DNA from: Embleya scabrispora DSM 41855
GTDB taxonomy: Bacteria > Actinomycetota > Actinomycetes > Streptomycetales > Streptomycetaceae
NCBI RefSeq assembly: GCF_000372745.1
Contig: NZ_KB889670.1
Location: 1-60,307 of the forward strand
DNA length: 60,307 nt
Direction of reading: 5' to 3'
Shown here: positions 24,235 to 32,816 of the stretch, in pieces
Layout: every line of letters begins with the position of its first letter
Numbering within the stretch: position 1 is the first letter of the stretch
Program-made: the position numbers and the translations under genes
Notes under the pieces: model-generated
What the model saw: the letters and a program-made list of their open reading frames with translations, nothing else
Database searches by the model: none
Told to the model about the DNA's origin: nothing

Positions 24235-26078
24235 CCGGGGAGTCCAGGTCCCACACGTTCGCCGCCCGCACGGCCGAATTCCTGCGCGGCCTCACCGCCG
24301 TGCTCACCCTGACGATGCGGGCCTGCCCCGGGGCGCTCGCCGTGCGCGTCGCCACCGTCGTCATCGCGGGCGCTGCCCCCGTGGCCGCCTCCTGGCTGCT
24401 CAAGTACGTGGTCGACAGTCTCGCCGCGGACGACTTCCGCACCTCGGACCTCAACCGGGCCGCGGCCGGCATCGGCCTGCTCACCGTCCTCCTGGCCGCC
24501 GGCTCGGCCATTTCCTCCTACGCCGACGGCCGCATCCGCCGGGCCACCTCCACCCAGGCCCAGAGCGACCTGCTCACGGCCGTCAACCGGCTCAGCGGTC
24601 TGTCCAAGCTCGAAACGCCCGCCTTCCACAACCGCGTGCAGCTCGCCATCCAAAGCGCGCAGGGAGCCGACCGGCTCATCGGTGCGGTACTCCAAGGCGC
24701 CCAGGGAGTTCTCACCCTGGCGGGCTTCCTGGTGAGTCTCCTGCTCATCAGCCCCGCGCTGGCCGCCATCCTCGTCGCGGCAGCCATCCCGGCCCTGTTC
24801 GCCCACCTGGCCAACAGCCGCCACCGCGCGGACATGTTCTGGCGCACCAGCAACCTTGCCCGCCGTCAGATCTTCTACCGAGGACTGCTCACCGACACGC
24901 AAGCGGCGAAAGAGATCCGCCTCTACGAGCTCGGCGACTACTTCGCGCGGCGCATGCGCACCGATCTCGACAGCATCAACCGCCAGGAGGAACACCTCGA
25001 CCGCCGCCTCGCCACATACGAGACGGCCCTGGCCGTGCTCGGCGCCGGCATCTCCACCGGCGCACTCGTCTGGGGTGTGCACCAGGCCGCCGCCCACGCC
25101 CTCACCGCCGGTGACGTGTCCCTTCTCGTCGCCGCCCTCGCCGGTATGCAGACGGCACTGATCAGCCTGGTGGGGTGCATTGCCCAAAGCCACCAGACAG
25201 CCCTGCTGTTCAGCCACTATCTGCATGTCACCGGGGTCCGCGACGACCTCCCCGCACCGGCGAACCCGATCGCCGCACCGCCGCTGAGCCGCGGCCTCGA
25301 ACTGCGCGACGTCTGGTTCCGCTACACCGACGACGGACCGTGGATCCTGCGCGGCGTCAGCCTGACCATCCCGCACGGCACCAGCCTGGCCGTCGTCGGT
25401 CTCAACGGGGCAGGCAAGAGCACCCTGGTCAAACTGCTGTGCCGGCTCTACGACCCGCAACGAGGCAGCATCCACTGGGACGGCATCGACCTCAAGGACA
25501 TCCCCGCGGACCAGCTGCGCCGACGCGTCAGCGTCGTCTTCCAGGACCCGATGGAGTACGACCTCACCGCCAAAGAGAACATCGGCCTCGGCGACCTCGG
25601 CTCCCTCGACGACCGCGAGCGCATCCACGCCGCCGCCGAGGACGCGGACATCCACACCGTCCTCACCCGCCTCCCGCAGGGCTACGACACCATGCTCAGC
25701 CGGGTGTTCTTCCCCGACGACACCGAAGCCTCCGACTCCGGCGTCCAGCTGTCCGGCGGCCAGTGGCAGCGCCTGGCCCTCGCCCGGGCCCTGATGCGCT
25801 CCGAACGCGATCTGATGATCCTCGACGAACCCGGTACCGGCCTCGACGCGGTCGCCGAACGCCACATCCACGACCGGCTCACCGCACTGCGCGAAGGCGC
25901 GACCAGCATCCTGGTCTCCCACCGTCTCAACACCGTCCGCGCCGCGGACGCCATCGTCGTCATCGCCGACGGAACCGTGCACGAGGCAGGCACCCACGAA
26001 CAGCTCATGGCCGCCGACGGCGCCTATGCCGAACTCTTCACCACGCAAGCCGAAGGCTACGAGGAGATCGTCCGGTGA
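24231..26078 (+). CDS. ABC exporter, fused membrane and ATPase domains
   Basis: 615 residues from ATG 24231, overlapping the previous stop by four bases. Six membrane helices fill residues 35-320. The ATPase has Walker A VGLNGAGKST (390-399), signature LSGGQWQR, Walker B LMILDEP and H-loop LVSHRLNT. There is no N-terminal C39 peptidase domain, unlike bacteriocin exporters that cut their own leader, so leader removal must be done by another enzyme, most simply the S26 peptidase encoded next. Predicted to export the eight-Cys peptide. Half-size, so it should work as a homodimer. Confidence 0.85.
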   Translation: MTGESRSHTFAARTAEFLRGLTAVLTLTMRACPGALAVRVATVVIAGAAPVAASWLLKYVVDSLAADDFRTSDLNRAAAGIGLLTVLLAAGSAISSYADGRIRRATSTQAQSDLLTAVNRLSGLSKLETPAFHNRVQLAIQSAQGADRLIGAVLQGAQGVLTLAGFLVSLLLISPALAAILVAAAIPALFAHLANSRHRADMFWRTSNLARRQIFYRGLLTDTQAAKEIRLYELGDYFARRMRTDLDSINRQEEHLDRRLATYETALAVLGAGISTGALVWGVHQAAAHALTAGDVSLLVAALAGMQTALISLVGCIAQSHQTALLFSHYLHVTGVRDDLPAPANPIAAPPLSRGLELRDVWFRYTDDGPWILRGVSLTIPHGTSLAVVGLNGAGKSTLVKLLCRLYDPQRGSIHWDGIDLKDIPADQLRRRVSVVFQDPMEYDLTAKENIGLGDLGSLDDRERIHAAAEDADIHTVLTRLPQGYDTMLSRVFFPDDTEASDSGVQLSGGQWQRLALARALMRSERDLMILDEPGTGLDAVAERHIHDRLTALREGATSILVSHRLNTVRAADAIVVIADGTVHEAGTHEQLMAADGAYAELFTTQAEGYEEIVR

Positions 26079-26620
26079 CGGCCGCAACCCCGAGGCTCCT
26101 CGCCCTCACCGGACTCCTCGTCCTCGGCACGGCCCTGTTGTCGGCGCGCGAGCGGTTGGTGGCCGTGACCGTCCGCGGATACAGCATGTCGCCGACTCTG
26201 ATGCCGGGGGACCGGGTTCTCATGCTTCGCGGCAGACGCCGGGCCGCCACCGGTCGGCTGGCCGTCGTCGTCGCACCCCACCCCGAGTACGGCTGGAACC
26301 CGCCCGCGGGCGCCACGCCCGACTCGTGGTACGTCAAACGTATCGCCGCCGTCGCCGGAGAGCCCGTACCGGACTGGGCCGGCCGATGCCCCGGGACACA
26401 CGTGCCGCCGGACATGCTCGTCCTCCTGGGCGAGAGGCCGGGCTCGATGGACTCCAAACAATGGGGCTACTGCCCCGAGGACAAGCTCGTAGGAACCATC
26501 CTGCTCCGCCTGCGGGCCGCGGTCGCCGCCGGCGGGGCGAGCGCGAACCCGGATACCCGATCGTTCTCCGACACCGCGGGTCCGGACGTGCGAGCGTCGT
26601 GGCGTTCCGATGGCGTCTGA
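26075..26620 (+). CDS. S26-family signal peptidase
   Basis: 181 residues from GTG 26075, overlapping the exporter stop. One N-terminal transmembrane helix (7-24), then the serine-lysine dyad regions: GYSMSPTLMPGD with S37, and WYVKRIAAVAGE with K88, followed by GSMDSKQWGY, the box E equivalent. Leader peptidases of this family cut after small residues in an A-x-A pattern outside the membrane. The operon peptide has exactly such a site (A21-E22-A23), making this the likely leader protease. Last gene before the terminator. Confidence 0.83.
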   Translation: MTAATPRLLALTGLLVLGTALLSARERLVAVTVRGYSMSPTLMPGDRVLMLRGRRRAATGRLAVVVAPHPEYGWNPPAGATPDSWYVKRIAAVAGEPVPDWAGRCPGTHVPPDMLVLLGERPGSMDSKQWGYCPEDKLVGTILLRLRAAVAAGGASANPDTRSFSDTAGPDVRASWRSDGV

Positions 26621-26630
26621 CCTGGAACGC

Positions 26631-26668
26631 GGCCGTGCCGCCGCCCCCGGCGGGGCGGCGGCACGGCC
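26631..26668 (+). terminator. Terminator of the peptide operon
   Basis: A perfect 17-bp stem (26631-26647 with 26652-26668) closed by a CGGC tetraloop, eleven bases after the S26 gene. It is the strongest hairpin in this part of the window and separates the operon from the convergent secreted-protein gene. Confidence 0.88.
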
Positions 26669-26705
26669 GGTGTAGGCCCTGAACGGTTTCGGGCGTGCCG
26701 GTTCG

Positions 26706-27128
26706 TCAGGCGGTGGCGTACGTCCAGGAGCCGCAGCCGTGGGGCTCGGTCCACTGGTCTTCGGCGACGCACACCTTGAACCGCAGTTGGCGGCCCTCGG
26801 CGAAGTCCCAGTCGTTGAGGACCCGGGTGTTGCCGGTGACCGACGCCCTGGTGAAGCGGCCGGCGAAGTCGACATAGCCGTTGCCGTAGTTGGCCTCGAT
26901 AACGATGGCGGACCCCGAGCCGCCCCACTCGTCGGTCAGCTCGAAGCGGTCGCCGTTGCTGAAGAACCGGGCGTAGCCGTCCAGTCCGCGGTTGTCGTCG
27001 CCCAGGGTCTGGGCGTAGTAGTTCATGTTCCCGCCGGCCTGCGCCGAGCCGGCGAAGGTGAGCCCTGCCGTGAGCGCCATGACGGTGCTGCCGACGGCCA
27101 AGGCGATTCTGCGGGTGGTCGAACGCAC
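26706..27128 (-). CDS. Secreted protein of unknown function
   Basis: 140 residues from GTG 27128, with GGGGAG ribosome binding site. The signal peptide ends AGSAQAGG. The mature ~110 residues are strand-rich (NMNYYAQTLGDDNR, DRFELTDEWGGSGSAIVI, YVDFAGRFTRASVTG) with two cysteines (KVCVAE and PHGCGSW) near the C-terminus. It faces the peptide operon tail to tail, so a common function is not implied. Family not recognised. Confidence 0.72.
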   Translation of the reverse strand: MRSTTRRIALAVGSTVMALTAGLTFAGSAQAGGNMNYYAQTLGDDNRGLDGYARFFSNGDRFELTDEWGGSGSAIVIEANYGNGYVDFAGRFTRASVTGNTRVLNDWDFAEGRQLRFKVCVAEDQWTEPHGCGSWTYATA

Positions 27129-27460
27129 GAATGTACTCCCCGTTGGATGAAGCGAACGCTGCTCCGGAAGTATCGAACACCCTTTCGTTTCCGGGATATC
27201 CGCAGAACGCGCCGAGAATGGCCTGATCCCGCTTTGCTGTAGGCGAATTCAGGGATTCTCATCAACCCTCGGTCGCAGGTCCTCACCGACCACGGTCGTC
27301 CATCCGGTCGGAGCCCCGGCCGCGACGGATTCCGTTCCGTTCCGTCACGGAGCAGGGTCCACCGGACACCGACCCGACGTCGAGCGAGGGCAGGTTCGCA
27401 TGCGGTGGCCGCGGGCGGCCGCGTTCGGTCCGGCGCCGCCCGAATGGGGGGCAGCCGCGC
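27129..27460. other. Intergenic, no gene seen
   Basis: 332 bases. A small AT-rich part near 27170-27200 may hold the promoter of the secreted-protein gene. Nothing else is recognised. Confidence 0.4.
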
Positions 27461-28606
27461 TCAGGGGCCGGTGTGGCCCACGGCCTCCGCGTAGAGGGAC
27501 CGATCGACGAGCTTGTCCTCCGGCAGCGCGGGCGCCTCGACCACTTTGCCTTCTATGTACATCTTCTGGACCCGATCGGTCGTGCCGCCGCGGATCTCCC
27601 AGTCGACCACCTGCGCGGGCACCGACCTCAGCAGTTCGGGCTTGCTGCCCAGCGTCGTCGCCAACTCCTGGACGAAGGCCGGGTTCTGCTTGTAGTCGCC
27701 CGCGAAGTACGTGTTCACCGTGCGGATCAGCGCGCGCAGGAACGCGACGCCGGCGTCGCGGTTCTTCGCCAGGAGGTTTTGCCCGTAGAGCATTCCGCCG
27801 AGCGGCTCGCCGACCGGCTGACCGCCCAGGAAGGTGTACTCGGGCTTGCCCTCGAAGTCCTTCCAGATCGGGTCGAGCAGCCAGGCGGCGTCGATGCCAC
27901 CGTTCTTGAACGCCTCGGGCACGCCCGCGCCGTCCAGTTGTTGGAAGGAGACCTCGGTGGGCTTGGTCTTGTGCTGGGCGAGCACGCTCTCGATCGGGTA
28001 CATGATCACCGACGTCTTGCCCACCAGCGTGCCGAAGCGCGCGTTCTTGAGGTCCACCGCGTCCCCGGTCCTGCCGTTCTTGACCCGGGCCCAGACCCCG
28101 GTCTTGGACTCGGGAGCCACCGAGTAGTTGCCCGCGACCCACTTGATGTCGAAGCCCTGCTTGACCGCGTTGACCATGCCGGCCTCGGGTGCCGAATACA
28201 GCACGTCCACCTGGCCCTTGGCGAGCAGCGTGATCGCATCGGTGGCCGGCATCTGCTTCAGCTCGACGTCCAGGCCCTCCTTCGCGAACTCGCCCTTGGC
28301 GATCGCGGTGCGCAGCGGTCCGAGATATTCGGCCGACAACGATCCCGCCGTCACGGTGATCTTCACCCGCTGCGCGAGCGGCTTGGCGGCGGGCGAACCC
28401 GCCGCGCAGCGCGCGGGCTTGCGGGTCGGGGCCAGGTCGGCCGGATCGGTCCAGGCGTTCTCACATCCCGCGACCGCCTCGATCGTACGCTTGGGCTGCG
28501 GGGACTTGTCCCGGTCCGAACCGGAGTCGGCGGAGCCGCCGCACGCGGCGAGCAGCGTGGTACACGCCAACAATGCGGTGGTCGTCAGGAATCCGCGTCT
28601 CGCCAT
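27461..28606 (-). CDS. NitT/TauT-type ABC substrate-binding lipoprotein
   Basis: 381 residues from ATG 28606 after AAAGG. The lipobox LLAAC is at residue about 18-22. The mature protein has a GSLSAEYLGPLRTAIAKGEF opening, then LLAKGQVDVLYSAPEAGM and the GTLVGKTSVIMYPIESVL loop typical of SsuA/TauA/ThiY receptors, with a long N-terminal linker. It binds a small organic anion or nucleobase-like solute outside the membrane. It is transcribed with a permease and ATPase gene upstream, in the order ATPase, permease, receptor. Confidence 0.85.
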   Translation of the reverse strand: MARRGFLTTTALLACTTLLAACGGSADSGSDRDKSPQPKRTIEAVAGCENAWTDPADLAPTRKPARCAAGSPAAKPLAQRVKITVTAGSLSAEYLGPLRTAIAKGEFAKEGLDVELKQMPATDAITLLAKGQVDVLYSAPEAGMVNAVKQGFDIKWVAGNYSVAPESKTGVWARVKNGRTGDAVDLKNARFGTLVGKTSVIMYPIESVLAQHKTKPTEVSFQQLDGAGVPEAFKNGGIDAAWLLDPIWKDFEGKPEYTFLGGQPVGEPLGGMLYGQNLLAKNRDAGVAFLRALIRTVNTYFAGDYKQNPAFVQELATTLGSKPELLRSVPAQVVDWEIRGGTTDRVQKMYIEGKVVEAPALPEDKLVDRSLYAEAVGHTGP

Positions 28607-28688
28607 GATGTGCCTTTCGGGTCGGTGCGCCGAAGTGTCGTCGGACCGGCCGCGCACGAAGCGGCCCGGCCAAGGGGGTGACGTTGCG

Positions 28689-29561
28689 TCAGGACTGCCC
28701 GGGACCGCGGTCGCGCGGTGCCCACGGGGTGCACAGTCGACCCACGTGGCGGATCAGCTCGGAGAAGAGCACACCGACGATCGCGACCACGATGATCCCG
28801 ACGAACATCGCGCGGTTGTCGAAGAGTTGGCGCGAGTTGAAGATCACGTAGCCCAGGCCCTTGTTGTCGGGCGAGGCGATTCCCTCGGAGGCGATGATGA
28901 CCAGGACCGCGACGCCCGCCGAGATCCGCAGGCCCACCATGACCTGCGGCAACGACGCGGGCAGCAACACGTGCCGGAACATCTGCCAGGGACCGGCGCC
29001 GAAGACCGCCCCGGCCTCGCGGTAGCCGTCGGGCACGGCGATGACCGCGGCCATCGTGGCGATCCAGACGAAGAAGAACACCGTCACCGCGACGAGCGCG
29101 ATGTGCGGCGCCTCGCCGAGGCCGAACATGGTCATGAAGATCGGCAGGAGCGCGAGCTTGGGAACCACGTACAGGGCATCCAGCGTGGGTTCGAGCGCGG
29201 CCCGGATCAGCGCGTTGGTACCCATCAGGAGGCCGACGGCGAATCCGCCCAGGGCACCGATCGCATAGCCCGGCAGGACCCGGGCCAGTGTGGCCCACAC
29301 GTCCGGCCACAGCTTGCCGTCGGCGGCATCTGTCCAGCCGTCCGCGACGATGGTCGAGGGCGCGGGGTAGAGCCGGTCGTCGATCCATCCCTGGTTCGCC
29401 GCGAGTTGCCACCAGAGCAGGAGCACCACGGGAACGGCGACGGCCAGGCCGATCTCCAGGAGTCGCCGTCGCGTCCGCGCTCGGCCGGGGTCGCGCTCGG
29501 CGGCGCCCGGCTCGCGGACCAGCACTCGGATCGGCGCGTTGTCCTTCACGGTGACCGTCAC
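28689..29561 (-). CDS. NitT/TauT-type ABC transporter permease
   Basis: 290 residues from GTG 29561, which overlaps the ATPase stop by four bases. The N-terminal 35 residues are charged, then six membrane helices follow. The EAA-like cytoplasmic loop reads GYREAGAVFGAGPWQMFRHVLLPASLPQ, which contacts the ATPase. The family imports sulfonates, nitrate, taurine or thiamine precursors. The operon has no metabolic gene that would tell the substrate. Confidence 0.86.
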   Translation of the reverse strand: MTVTVKDNAPIRVLVREPGAAERDPGRARTRRRLLEIGLAVAVPVVLLLWWQLAANQGWIDDRLYPAPSTIVADGWTDAADGKLWPDVWATLARVLPGYAIGALGGFAVGLLMGTNALIRAALEPTLDALYVVPKLALLPIFMTMFGLGEAPHIALVAVTVFFFVWIATMAAVIAVPDGYREAGAVFGAGPWQMFRHVLLPASLPQVMVGLRISAGVAVLVIIASEGIASPDNKGLGYVIFNSRQLFDNRAMFVGIIVVAIVGVLFSELIRHVGRLCTPWAPRDRGPGQS

Positions 29562-30457
29562 GACGCGACCTCCTCCTTGTCCTTCTCCTGCTTGCCGCCC
29601 TGCTTCGGGTTCCGGTGTTGCTCCCGGTCCCGCTCCCGGTCCGTGTCCGGCTTTCGGGTGGACGCTTGCTCCACCTCCCCGCGCAACAGTTCCCACAGTT
29701 CGGCCTGCATCGCGGCGAACTCCGGTGACCTGCGCACCTCCCCGGTGCGCGGGCGGGCGAACGGCGGTACCCGCTCGGCGATCAGTCGACCCGGGCGCGC
29801 GGACATCACCAGGACGCGATCGCCCAGGACCAACGCTTCCTCCAGGCTGTGCGTCACGAACAGGACGGTGCGCCGGTCCGCCTGGCAGATTTCCAGGAGT
29901 TCGTCCTGGAGGATCGTCCGCAACTGAGCGTCCAGGGCCGCGAACGGCTCGTCCATGAGCAGGATTTCCGGCTCGACCGCGAGCGCGCGGGCGATCGATA
30001 CGCGCTGCTGCATCCCGCCGGACAGGGTCGCGGGGTAGCGGTCGGCGAAGTCGGCGAGGCCGAGTCGACCCAGCCAGTCGCGCGCTCGCGCGTCCGCCTC
30101 CTTGCGTGGCACCCGGCGCAGGTCCAGGCCGAACCGGACGTTGGCCAGTACCGTCTTCCACGGGCTGATGCCGTAGTTCTGGAACACCATCGCGGCGGGG
30201 TGCGCGGTCGCCGCCGTCACCTCGACCCGGCCGGCGGTCGGCTTGACCAGGCCGGCCACGATCCGCAGGAATGTGGACTTGCCACACCCGGACGGGCCGA
30301 CGATGCAGCAGAACTCTCCGGCGCCGACGTCCAGATCCAGTGGGCCGAGCGCGTGCACCCGGCTCGCGCCGCGACCGAACCGGCGCTCGATTCCCACGGC
30401 TCGGATCCCGCCGGCTTGCGCGGCCGGTTCGGGCAGCTCCTGGTCCACGTGTCTCAC
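29558..30457 (-). CDS. NitT/TauT-type ABC transporter ATPase
   Basis: Taken from GTG 30457 (299 residues); GGAG lies seven bases before it, and a GTG at 30448 is nearly as good. Walker A VGPSGCGKST, Q-loop VFQNYGISPWKT, signature LSGGMQQRVSIARAL, Walker B LLMDEPFAALD and THSLEEA are all intact, as in SsuB/TauB. The C-terminal 40 residues are unusually Lys/Glu/Gln-rich and look dispensable. First gene of the operon. Confidence 0.86.
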   Translation of the reverse strand: MRHVDQELPEPAAQAGGIRAVGIERRFGRGASRVHALGPLDLDVGAGEFCCIVGPSGCGKSTFLRIVAGLVKPTAGRVEVTAATAHPAAMVFQNYGISPWKTVLANVRFGLDLRRVPRKEADARARDWLGRLGLADFADRYPATLSGGMQQRVSIARALAVEPEILLMDEPFAALDAQLRTILQDELLEICQADRRTVLFVTHSLEEALVLGDRVLVMSARPGRLIAERVPPFARPRTGEVRRSPEFAAMQAELWELLRGEVEQASTRKPDTDRERDREQHRNPKQGGKQEKDKEEVAS

Positions 30458-30785
30458 CCCTGAACTCCGTGCGATCCGTCGATCCGTGCGTCCAGTGCCC
30501 GTATGCGTGCGTGTTCGAGCACACCCGGTGTCCCCACCGGAGTCGATCATTCCGTTCGACCGGCGTGACGATATGACGATGCGTCAGATTTCACAATCGA
30601 TCGCATCGACAAGACGACATAGATCATGAACGCGCCCACCACGTACGGCCGCACGTTCCGGTGAAGCCGGAGCGCGCACGGCCGTGCTCCGCCATGAACG
30701 TGGCGCCCCCGAGCGTCGGTTGCCCCGGAACCCGCCGACGGCGGCCCGCCCGGCACCGCCCCCGGCTTCCGCCGCGCGGGTCGCC

Positions 30786-31313
30786 TCAGTCCGTCGTCGG
30801 TGTCTGCGGTTGGTCGCCGAGGGAGATCAGCAGGGTGCGGAGGAGCCGCACGAATTGTTTGCGCTCGGCGGGGGCCAGGCCGGCGAGGAGGCGTTCCTCG
30901 TTCGCCAAGTGGTGTCCCACGAGGTCGTCGGTGGCGCGGATGCCCGCGTCGGTGAGGGAGATGAGGACGCGGCGCCGGTGGGCGGGGTCGACTTCGCGGT
31001 CGACGAAGCCCTTGTCGACGAGCCGGTCGATGCGGTTGGTGAGCGCCGCCGAGCTGACCATCGCGGCCGCGCTGAGCTCTCCCGCGCTGAGGGTGTACGG
31101 CGGGCCCGAGCGGTAGAGCGTCGCGAGGACGTCGAACTCCCACGGCTCGACGCCGTACTGCGCGAAGTGCTCTTTGAGGGCCCGCTCCAGCAGGCGGGAC
31201 GCACGCGACACGCGGCCGATCACGGCCATCGGCGAGCAGTCGAGGTCGGGCCGGACCTGCCGCCACTGCCGGATGATCGCGTCCACGCCGTCGCCCGGTG
31301 GGGTTGCCGCCAT
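30786..31313 (-). CDS. MarR-family repressor
   Basis: 175 residues from ATG 31313 after GGGAGGA. The winged helix runs through VEPWEFDVLATLYRSGPP, SAGELSAAAMVSSAALTNRIDRLVDKG and VDREVDPAHRRRVLISLTDAG, the standard MarR order. Two identical operator-like palindromes lie in the divergent gap to the epimerase-fusion gene. Repression of that gene and autoregulation are likely; the ligand may be a phenolic or reactive compound. Confidence 0.88.
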   Translation of the reverse strand: MAATPPGDGVDAIIRQWRQVRPDLDCSPMAVIGRVSRASRLLERALKEHFAQYGVEPWEFDVLATLYRSGPPYTLSAGELSAAAMVSSAALTNRIDRLVDKGFVDREVDPAHRRRVLISLTDAGIRATDDLVGHHLANEERLLAGLAPAERKQFVRLLRTLLISLGDQPQTPTTD

Positions 31314-31381
31314 GTGTCCTCCCTCGTGGGGCCCTGCCTCGCTCGACCGGCCGTCGAACCGACATTGCCACGAGATTAACA

Positions 31382-31441
31382 CTTCGACATCGAAGTTTTT
31401 GACATCACGGCAGCTCAGTGTCTAATATTTCGACATCGAAG
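31382..31441. promoter_or_regulatory. Two MarR operators
   Basis: CTTCGACATCGAAG at 31382-31395 and TTTCGACATCGAAG at 31428-31441, 46 bases apart, both followed by TTTT and a partial repeat. The second lies just before the coding region of the fusion gene. They are the only near-identical palindromes between the divergent MarR and epimerase genes. Confidence 0.82.
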
Positions 31442-31495
31442 TTTTCGACCAGCGCTCAAGCGCAGCGCTCGCGCTTCCGCGAAAGGGTGATCCCC

Positions 31496-32809
31496 GTGAA
31501 GGTCCTTCTCATCGGCGCCTCCGGCTACATCGGCTCCGCCGTCTCCGCGCACCTGGCCGACGCCGGTCACCGTGTGGTCGCGCTGGTACGTGCCGCCGAC
31601 CGCCAGGACGCCGGACACGAACAGCGCGTCGGAGACCTGGCCGACCCCGCCTCACTCACCCGCGCGGTCACCCCCGACATCGACGCCGTCGTCAACCTCG
31701 CGCCCCCGACCGGCGACGCCACGGTGGACGCCGCGGCGGTCACCGCGCTCACCGATCCGCTGCGGGGCACCGGGCGCGCGTTCGTGTACGCGAGCGGCGT
31801 ATGGGTCCTCGGCGCCACCGGCCCGGCCGCCGCCGACGAGAACGCCCCGGTCAACCCGGTGCCGATCGTCGGATACCGCCCGGCAATCGAGCGCCAGGTG
31901 CTCGACACCGCCGAGGTCGGCGTGCGGGCAACGGTGATCCGCCCGGGCATCGTGCACGGAAACGGCGGCGGCATACCCGCACTGCTCGTCGACCTCGCTC
32001 GCAAGCACGGGACTCCGACGTACATCGGCAAGGAGGCCGTGCACTGGCCGATGGTGCACGTGGACGACCTGGCCGACCTGTTCGTCGCCACCGTCGAGAA
32101 GGCGCCCGCCGGCAGCCTGTGGCACGGTGTCGCCGAATCCGCGGTCCCGGTACGCGACCTCGCGGCGGCGGCGGGAGCGGCGGCCGGGGTCGACGGCGAG
32201 CCGCGGTCGTGGCCCCTGGAGGACGCCCGCGCCGAGCTCGGTGCCCCGTTCGCCGACGCGCTCGCCCTCGACCAGACCGTGAGCGGGGACGCGGCGCGCG
32301 AAAGCCTCGGCTGGCTGCCGCGGCGCGCGGGAGCGGTCGCCGACGTGCGCGAACTCTCGTACCCGCAGGTGGACACGGACGGCATCGAGGTGTTCGGTGC
32401 GGCGGACGGGCAGCAGGCCGACGTCGAGGCCATCGTCCGCTTCGTGGCCGGCGTCCAGCACGCGCAGCAGAACGAGCTCGTCGACGCGTTCATGAGCAAC
32501 TTCCGCACGCAGCACCCGGTGTGGACGACCGGGCACGGCAAGCGGCTGTCCGGCTGGGACGAGATCGACGCCTTCACGCGCCGGGTGCTGCCCGGCGCGA
32601 CGAAGCAGTCGACGGCCACCTACGAGGTCGTGCGGATCCTGTTCGTCCGCCCGGACATCGCTGCGGTCAACGTCCGCCAGCGGCCGGTCACCCTCGACGG
32701 GCAGCCCCTCGAGGACCAGCCGGAAGGCCGCCCGATGTACGTCCTCGCCAAGGACAACGGCCGCTGGCGGATCGCGGCCGCGCAGAACACCCAGGTCTTC
32801 TCCGGCTGA
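31496..32809 (+). CDS. NAD-dependent epimerase/reductase fused to a SgcJ/EcaC-type (SnoaL-like) domain
   Basis: 437 residues from GTG 31496, ribosome binding site AAAGGG. Residues 1-300 are an extended SDR: VKVLLIGASGYIGSAV is the Rossmann loop, and VYASGVWVLG, then PIVGYRPAIERQ, hold the catalytic Ser/Tyr region (YRPAIE replaces the usual YxxxK, so Lys is not obvious). Residues about 320-437 form a SgcJ/EcaC-like cone fold domain (FVAGVQHAQQNELVDAFMSN, RPVTLDGQPLEDQ). The two are normally separate proteins. MarR control suggests induction by a small toxic compound; the substrate is unknown. Confidence 0.78.
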   Translation: MKVLLIGASGYIGSAVSAHLADAGHRVVALVRAADRQDAGHEQRVGDLADPASLTRAVTPDIDAVVNLAPPTGDATVDAAAVTALTDPLRGTGRAFVYASGVWVLGATGPAAADENAPVNPVPIVGYRPAIERQVLDTAEVGVRATVIRPGIVHGNGGGIPALLVDLARKHGTPTYIGKEAVHWPMVHVDDLADLFVATVEKAPAGSLWHGVAESAVPVRDLAAAAGAAAGVDGEPRSWPLEDARAELGAPFADALALDQTVSGDAARESLGWLPRRAGAVADVRELSYPQVDTDGIEVFGAADGQQADVEAIVRFVAGVQHAQQNELVDAFMSNFRTQHPVWTTGHGKRLSGWDEIDAFTRRVLPGATKQSTATYEVVRILFVRPDIAAVNVRQRPVTLDGQPLEDQPEGRPMYVLAKDNGRWRIAAAQNTQVFSG

Positions 32810-32816
32810 CCCGCCG

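Noticed and set aside
24231-26078. C39 peptidase domain on the exporter
   Set aside because: The protein begins directly with membrane helices; there is no N-terminal Cys/His peptidase segment.
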